This document shows, one piece after another, positions 60,541 to 64,000 of a stretch of 64,000 bases of DNA (the stretch's first letter is position 1; each line of letters begins with the position of its first letter). The stretch spans positions 29,783 to 93,782 of the forward strand of contig JBBQWT010000015.1 of assembly GCA_038210375.1 (NCBI GenBank), written 5' to 3'. A program made the position numbers and the translations under genes. Below the pieces are notes generated by a model. It did no database searches. It was not told the DNA's origin and was given only the letters and a program-made list of their open reading frames with translations. Source of the stretch: JBBQWT01 sp038210375. Its GTDB lineage: Bacteria > Acidobacteriota > Terriglobia > Terriglobales > Acidobacteriaceae.

Positions 60541-63198
60541 ATGTTACTCCGGGCTAAAACTTCTATACGCTATACCACTATCAGCAAATTTATTAGTTTC
60601 CAGTTCCAGTGCTATTCCTTTCGAGCAATGCTCCTGATAATGATTCTGGCATTTGCGCTGTCCGCAGGTGCGGTTACGCCGACTGCGGGGCCCGCCCCGG
60701 CGGTTCCCACTCCGTTGATCAACCAGCCGCTGGTTCCGGACGCGGCGTCGCCCGGGTCGGGCGCTTTCACGCTAACGGTCAATGGCACGCATTTTGTGCC
60801 GAATTCAACGGTCAACTGGAATGGCGCGGCGCTGGTCACCACCTTCGTCAACTCGAATCAACTGACTGCTTCGGTGCCGGCGGCCAACGTGGCGGTGGCG
60901 GGAACGGCCTCGATCACGGTGGTCAATGCCGGCGCTGCCGACCCGGTCTCTAATGTCATTTATTTCCCGATCGCCGCTCCGACCACCGGAGTTGGGTTCG
61001 GAGGTGGAACTGCCAACACCGGCACTATCCCTTACGCTGTGGCCACCGGCGATTTCAACGGCGACGGCAAACCCGACCTTGCGGTGGCTAATTTCTTGGA
61101 CAATACAATATCGATTCTGCTGGGCCAGGGCGATGGCACGTTCTTAGCCCAGACAACGTACCCCACCGGATCAAACCCCTATTCGATTGCCATCGGAGAT
61201 TTCAACGGCGACGGCAAACTCGATCTGGCGGTGGCTAATACTAATGACAACGCAGTATCGATCCTGCTGGGTCAGGGCGATGGCACGTTCTTAGCCCAGG
61301 CAACTTACCCCACCGGAGCCAACCCCATTTCGATTGCCATCGGAGATTTCAACGGCGACGGCAAACTCGATCTGGCGGTGGCTAATACTAATGACAACGC
61401 AGTATCGATCCTGCTGGGCCAGGGCGATGGCACGTTTGTGACTCAGGCCTCAACAAACCTCACCGGAACTATTCCCGTTTCGATTGTCACGGGCGATTTC
61501 AATGGCGACGGCAAACTCGATCTCGTGGTGGCAAATAACGGTGACAACACGCTATCGATCCTGCTGGGCCAGGGCGATGGCACGTTCTCAGCTCAGACAA
61601 CCTACCCCACCGGAGCAGGTCCCCAAACGATTGCCGTCGCGGATTTCAACGGCGACGGCAAACTCGATCTCGCGATAACAAATAACAATAACGGTGACAA
61701 CACGGTATCGATCCTGCTGGGCCTGGGCGATGGCACGTTCTTAGCTCAGACAACCTACCCCACCGGGTCAGGTCCCTTTTCGCTTTCCATCGGCGATTTG
61801 AATGGGGACGGCAAACTCGATCTCGCCGTGGGTAATAACTATGACCAGACGGTATCGATCCTGCTGGGCCAGGGTGATGGCACGTTCTTAGCCCAGACAA
61901 CCTACCCCACCGGAGCAGGTCCCCAATCGATGGCCGTCGCCGATTTCAACGGTGACGGCAAACTCGATCTTGCGGTGGCTGATTATTCTGACAATACGGT
62001 ATCGATCCTGCTGCACGACAACCCCGCGGCGATAACCAGCCCTGCCTCGGGATCTTCGCTGACTTCGAGAAGTGCGACCTTCACCTGGAATGCGGGGGTG
62101 GGCAACCTCGATACACCTGGGGATGAATATGCGATTCATATCGGCACCACGCCTGGGGGCTCCGAGATCGATGCCATGCATTTTGACAGCAGCACACTGT
62201 CTTATACGACCTACAACCTGCCCGGAGACGGCAGCACCGTCTACGTGCGGCTGTTTACCCACCTCTCCGGCCAATTCGTAAGCAACGACTACACCTTTAC
62301 CAGTTGCACCTGCAATGTTTCTCAGTTGGCCACGATCATCAGCCCGGCTCCGGGATCGACCCTGGCCACCACCACCCAGACTTTTACCTGGAACGCGGGA
62401 ACTGGCAGCATTGATGAGTACGCGATCTATGTTGGCAGCACCGGTCCAGGCACTCTCGACCAGGGCGCGCAACATGTGGCCCCCAGCGGCCCTCTTTCTT
62501 ATTCGCTATTCAATCTGCCCAGAGACGGCCGCATCATCAACGTACGTTTATGGACCCACCTTAACGGCCAGTGGCAGTCGTACGACTACACCTACCAAGC
62601 CTGCACCTGCACTGCGAACGGCGCGGCTACGATCAGCAGCCCGGTGCAGGGAGCCACGTTCGCCACCACCTCCCAGACCTTCACCTGGAATGCGGCGGTA
62701 GGCAGCGTCGATGAATACGCCATCTACGCCGGAACCACGCTGGGAGGAGCCGACCTGGGCACCCAACATGTGCCCGCCAGTACCCTCAGCTACAGCTTCG
62801 TCAATCTGCCCGGGAACGGAAGCACCGTCTTCATTCGGTTGTTTACCCATATCTCCGGCCAATATCTCTTCAACGATTACAGCTACACCAGTTGCACCTG
62901 CGCCACTTCCGGGGCGGCTACGATGGCCAGTCCGGTTCCCGGGACGACCCTGAACACCACCTCCCCAACTTTCACCTGGAATGCAGGGGCCGGCAGCGTC
63001 GATAAATATGCCATTCACGTCGGGAGCACGCCCGGAGGCAAGGATCTGGGCAATCCTCAGTTCCCGGCAAGCTCGCTGACGGGTACGGTGCCGGGTCTGC
63101 CTAATAACGGCACCATCGTGTACGTGCGCCTATGGACCCACATCCCCGGGCAATGGATCTTTAACAATTACATCTATACCAGCTGTAATGGCTGCTAG
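60541..63198 (+). CDS. Exported FG-GAP/VCBS repeat surface protein
   Basis: 885 residues. The start at ATG 60541 has a strong AAGGGGAAG site but gives a long basic leader before the hydrophobic signal (AMLLIMILAFALSAGAV). ATG 60628 would start at the signal itself. Residues about 55-140 are an IPT/TIG-like beta domain. Residues 160-500 hold seven FG-GAP/VCBS units of about 50 residues (GDFNGDGKLDLAVANTNDNAVSILLGQGDGTF) with calcium-type DxNxDG loops, the blades of an integrin-like propeller. Residues 500-885 hold four repeats of about 96 residues (SPAPGSTLATTTQTFTWNAG ... EYAIYVGST ... VRLWTHLNGQW ... TSCTC). It is likely cell-surface or secreted adhesion. DNA repeats are nearly exact, so copy number may vary. 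Confidence 0.88.
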   Translation: MLLRAKTSIRYTTISKFISFQFQCYSFRAMLLIMILAFALSAGAVTPTAGPAPAVPTPLINQPLVPDAASPGSGAFTLTVNGTHFVPNSTVNWNGAALVTTFVNSNQLTASVPAANVAVAGTASITVVNAGAADPVSNVIYFPIAAPTTGVGFGGGTANTGTIPYAVATGDFNGDGKPDLAVANFLDNTISILLGQGDGTFLAQTTYPTGSNPYSIAIGDFNGDGKLDLAVANTNDNAVSILLGQGDGTFLAQATYPTGANPISIAIGDFNGDGKLDLAVANTNDNAVSILLGQGDGTFVTQASTNLTGTIPVSIVTGDFNGDGKLDLVVANNGDNTLSILLGQGDGTFSAQTTYPTGAGPQTIAVADFNGDGKLDLAITNNNNGDNTVSILLGLGDGTFLAQTTYPTGSGPFSLSIGDLNGDGKLDLAVGNNYDQTVSILLGQGDGTFLAQTTYPTGAGPQSMAVADFNGDGKLDLAVADYSDNTVSILLHDNPAAITSPASGSSLTSRSATFTWNAGVGNLDTPGDEYAIHIGTTPGGSEIDAMHFDSSTLSYTTYNLPGDGSTVYVRLFTHLSGQFVSNDYTFTSCTCNVSQLATIISPAPGSTLATTTQTFTWNAGTGSIDEYAIYVGSTGPGTLDQGAQHVAPSGPLSYSLFNLPRDGRIINVRLWTHLNGQWQSYDYTYQACTCTANGAATISSPVQGATFATTSQTFTWNAAVGSVDEYAIYAGTTLGGADLGTQHVPASTLSYSFVNLPGNGSTVFIRLFTHISGQYLFNDYSYTSCTCATSGAATMASPVPGTTLNTTSPTFTWNAGAGSVDKYAIHVGSTPGGKDLGNPQFPASSLTGTVPGLPNNGTIVYVRLWTHIPGQWIFNNYIYTSCNGC

Positions 63199-63274
63199 CC
63201 GACTGAAATCGGCGTGGCCACGACGCAATCTGCCGCCAGTGTCCCGGGTGATTTAAGAGCAGGGAGATGGATTT

Positions 63275-63481
63275 GGGCGCTGGCAGAGCGCGAAAAATTC
63301 GGACTCGGAACAGGTCTGCCCGGATGAAACTCGTCAACAATTCGTCACCAAAACACGTCAAAAATAGGCCAGATTTTCGAAGGTGGTTCGCGGAATAGCA
63401 AGACAAGAAAAGGGTTTTGGGACTTGAATGCAAAATTCGCACGGTGGAAGTCGCAGGTTCAAGTCCTTGCAGCGCCCACCA
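63275..63481 (+). pseudogene. Broken tRNA-like sequence split by about 130 bases
   Basis: The left end GGGCGCTGGCAGAGC looks like a tRNA 5' end without the D-stem segment TAGCTCAG. The right end GTCGCAGGTTCAAGTCC, then TTGCAGCGCCCACCA, looks like a T-arm, acceptor and CCA. GGGCGCT (63275-63281) pairs perfectly with AGCGCCC (63471-63477). The pattern recalls tRNA-Lys or tRNA-Val-like genes beginning GGGCGCTTAGCTCAG. The T-stem has an extra T, and the bases between do not give an anticodon arm by eye. It is either a decayed tRNA with an insertion, two tRNA fragments from integration, or a novel structured RNA. Confidence 0.4.
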
Positions 63482-63577
63482 TCTAAGTCACTGAATCGGA
63501 ACGCTGCAAGCATGAAAAAACCGCTGATTGCTCTCAGCGGCTGGACGCAAGGTAAAACAGGGAAACTGCGGAGAGGG

Positions 63578-64000
63578 TTAGTCCCCGATCTTCTGATCTG
63601 CCTGAGAACTGTGGGAGGCCGCGAGTTTCCAGGAACCGTTCCGGTTTACCCAGGTGCTAGTGGTCAGAATCGTTCGCGAGCGGTGCTCACCTTTGATCAT
63701 TGAGTCATAGGACTGTCGCGAGGTGGCGACCGCCGTCGTATTGCCGTAGACCCGCACCTTGATATCGCTGATGTCAAATTTGGTGGACTTGTTATTTTTT
63801 GTATCGGCGAAATTATCCAGGATTTCCTTTTTGGTTTGCCATGCTCCCCAGCTGGTTCCCCCGGTGTAGTCTTCGGTCATGTTCTGTTTTGCCCAGGATG
63901 CGTCGCCGGCGAGGTCGGCTTTGGCCTGCGCCATCTCCATCTCGGTGATGGCTGCCTTGACGCTTTTCCCCGCTGCTTTCTTGCCGGTGGCGGCGGGTAC
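63578..64000 (-). CDS. SnoaL/NTF2-like protein, N-terminus beyond window
   Basis: At least 140 residues are visible and the frame stays open to the window end, so the start lies outside. The visible part contains WAKQNMTEDYTGGTSWG, EILDNFADTKN, FDISDIKVRVYGNTTAVATS and TILTTSTWVNRNGSWKLAASH, the cone-shaped DUF4440/SnoaL-like fold. The N-terminal visible part is basic and helical (TGKKAAGKSVKAAITEMEMAQ), as after a signal peptide. Many such exported proteins are of unknown function; no catalytic residues can be named. Confidence 0.75.
   Translation of the reverse strand, partial: VPAATGKKAAGKSVKAAITEMEMAQAKADLAGDASWAKQNMTEDYTGGTSWGAWQTKKEILDNFADTKNNKSTKFDISDIKVRVYGNTTAVATSRQSYDSMIKGEHRSRTILTTSTWVNRNGSWKLAASHSSQADQKIGD

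Noticed and set aside
60541..63198. Tandem DNA repeats considered as a CRISPR array
   Set aside because: The repeats are in one coding frame, about 150 bases long, with no unique spacers; they encode FG-GAP blades.
63275..63481. Idea that the tRNA-like ends belong to a tmRNA
   Set aside because: Too short, no tag-peptide frame ending in an Ala-Ala stop, and the 5' end lacks tmRNA motifs.

Overview
This 64 kb window looks like chromosome of a free-living, saprophytic member of the Acidobacteriota (Terriglobia, Koribacter or Solibacter type). That is inferred from the gene style, not from a marker gene. It has moderately high G+C and many exported hydrolases. It has two Pkn-type Ser/Thr kinases carrying WD40-like (PD40) propellers, a large sortilin/VPS10-like protein, an ECF sigma/anti-sigma pair followed by HEAT-repeat proteins, and several small palindromic repeat families between genes. 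No phage, CRISPR array or intact IS is visible. The only mobile-element trace is a transposase tail near a tRNA-Ser gene.

Layout. 0-6 kb: two related kinase-propeller genes, divergently placed around a DUF4242 gene. 6-9.6 kb: a DUF1624 membrane protein and an ABC-F ATPase. 9.7-13.5 kb: sigma factor, anti-sigma factor and two exported HEAT-repeat proteins, probably one operon. 13.7-19.2 kb: M1 aminopeptidase, a lipoprotein RNase A-like toxin with a CdiI-like immunity gene, two DinB proteins, a cupin, and a rhodanese gene interrupted by an in-frame TGA that may encode selenocysteine. 19.3-28.2 kb: a complete xylose operon (xylF-xylG-xylH-xylB-xylA) ending in a GH3 glycosidase; xylB has no ordinary start codon. 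28.2-36.2 kb: repeat-rich gaps, the sortilin-like protein, a DUF1223 protein and a GH20 hexosaminidase. 35.8-37.1 kb: two paralogous exported proteins made of charged heptads. 37.2-42.0 kb: a minor-pilin operon on the minus strand. 42.4-44.1 kb: two paralogous exported proteins of unknown function, each followed by a terminator. 44.4-51.4 kb: GH43 arabinanase, ATP-pyrophosphatase, GAF-glucan phosphorylase fusion, esterase and CgeB-like glycosyltransferase. 51.4-59.6 kb: an unknown protein, a VOC protein, a DinB protein, a frameshifted serine hydrolase, a trypsin-fold protein without its catalytic His and Ser, and a PDZ-7TM-GAF-PP2C phosphatase. 59.7-64 kb: tRNA-Ser(UGA), transposase remnant, an FG-GAP repeat surface protein, a broken tRNA-like sequence and a partial SnoaL-like gene.

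How it fits together. GH3, GH43 and GH20 release xylose, arabinose and GlcNAc from plant, fungal or bacterial polymers. XylFGH imports xylose, and XylA and XylB feed it to the pentose phosphate pathway. The GAF-phosphorylase handles stored glucan. Kinases, the ECF system and the PP2C protein are signalling inputs. The minor pilins and the FG-GAP and sortilin-like proteins are surface or export functions.

Most worth checking: (i) the TGA-interrupted rhodanese, which has a bacterial SECIS-like hairpin at the right distance; (ii) the stand-alone lipoprotein RNase A toxin/immunity pair, which recalls lipoprotein toxins delivered by outer-membrane exchange or vesicles; (iii) hairpin repeats whose stems change in a compensated way; (iv) the trypsin-fold pseudoprotease; (v) the GAF-phosphorylase fusion. 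All functional statements come from reading the sequence and from memory of protein families; no database search was run.
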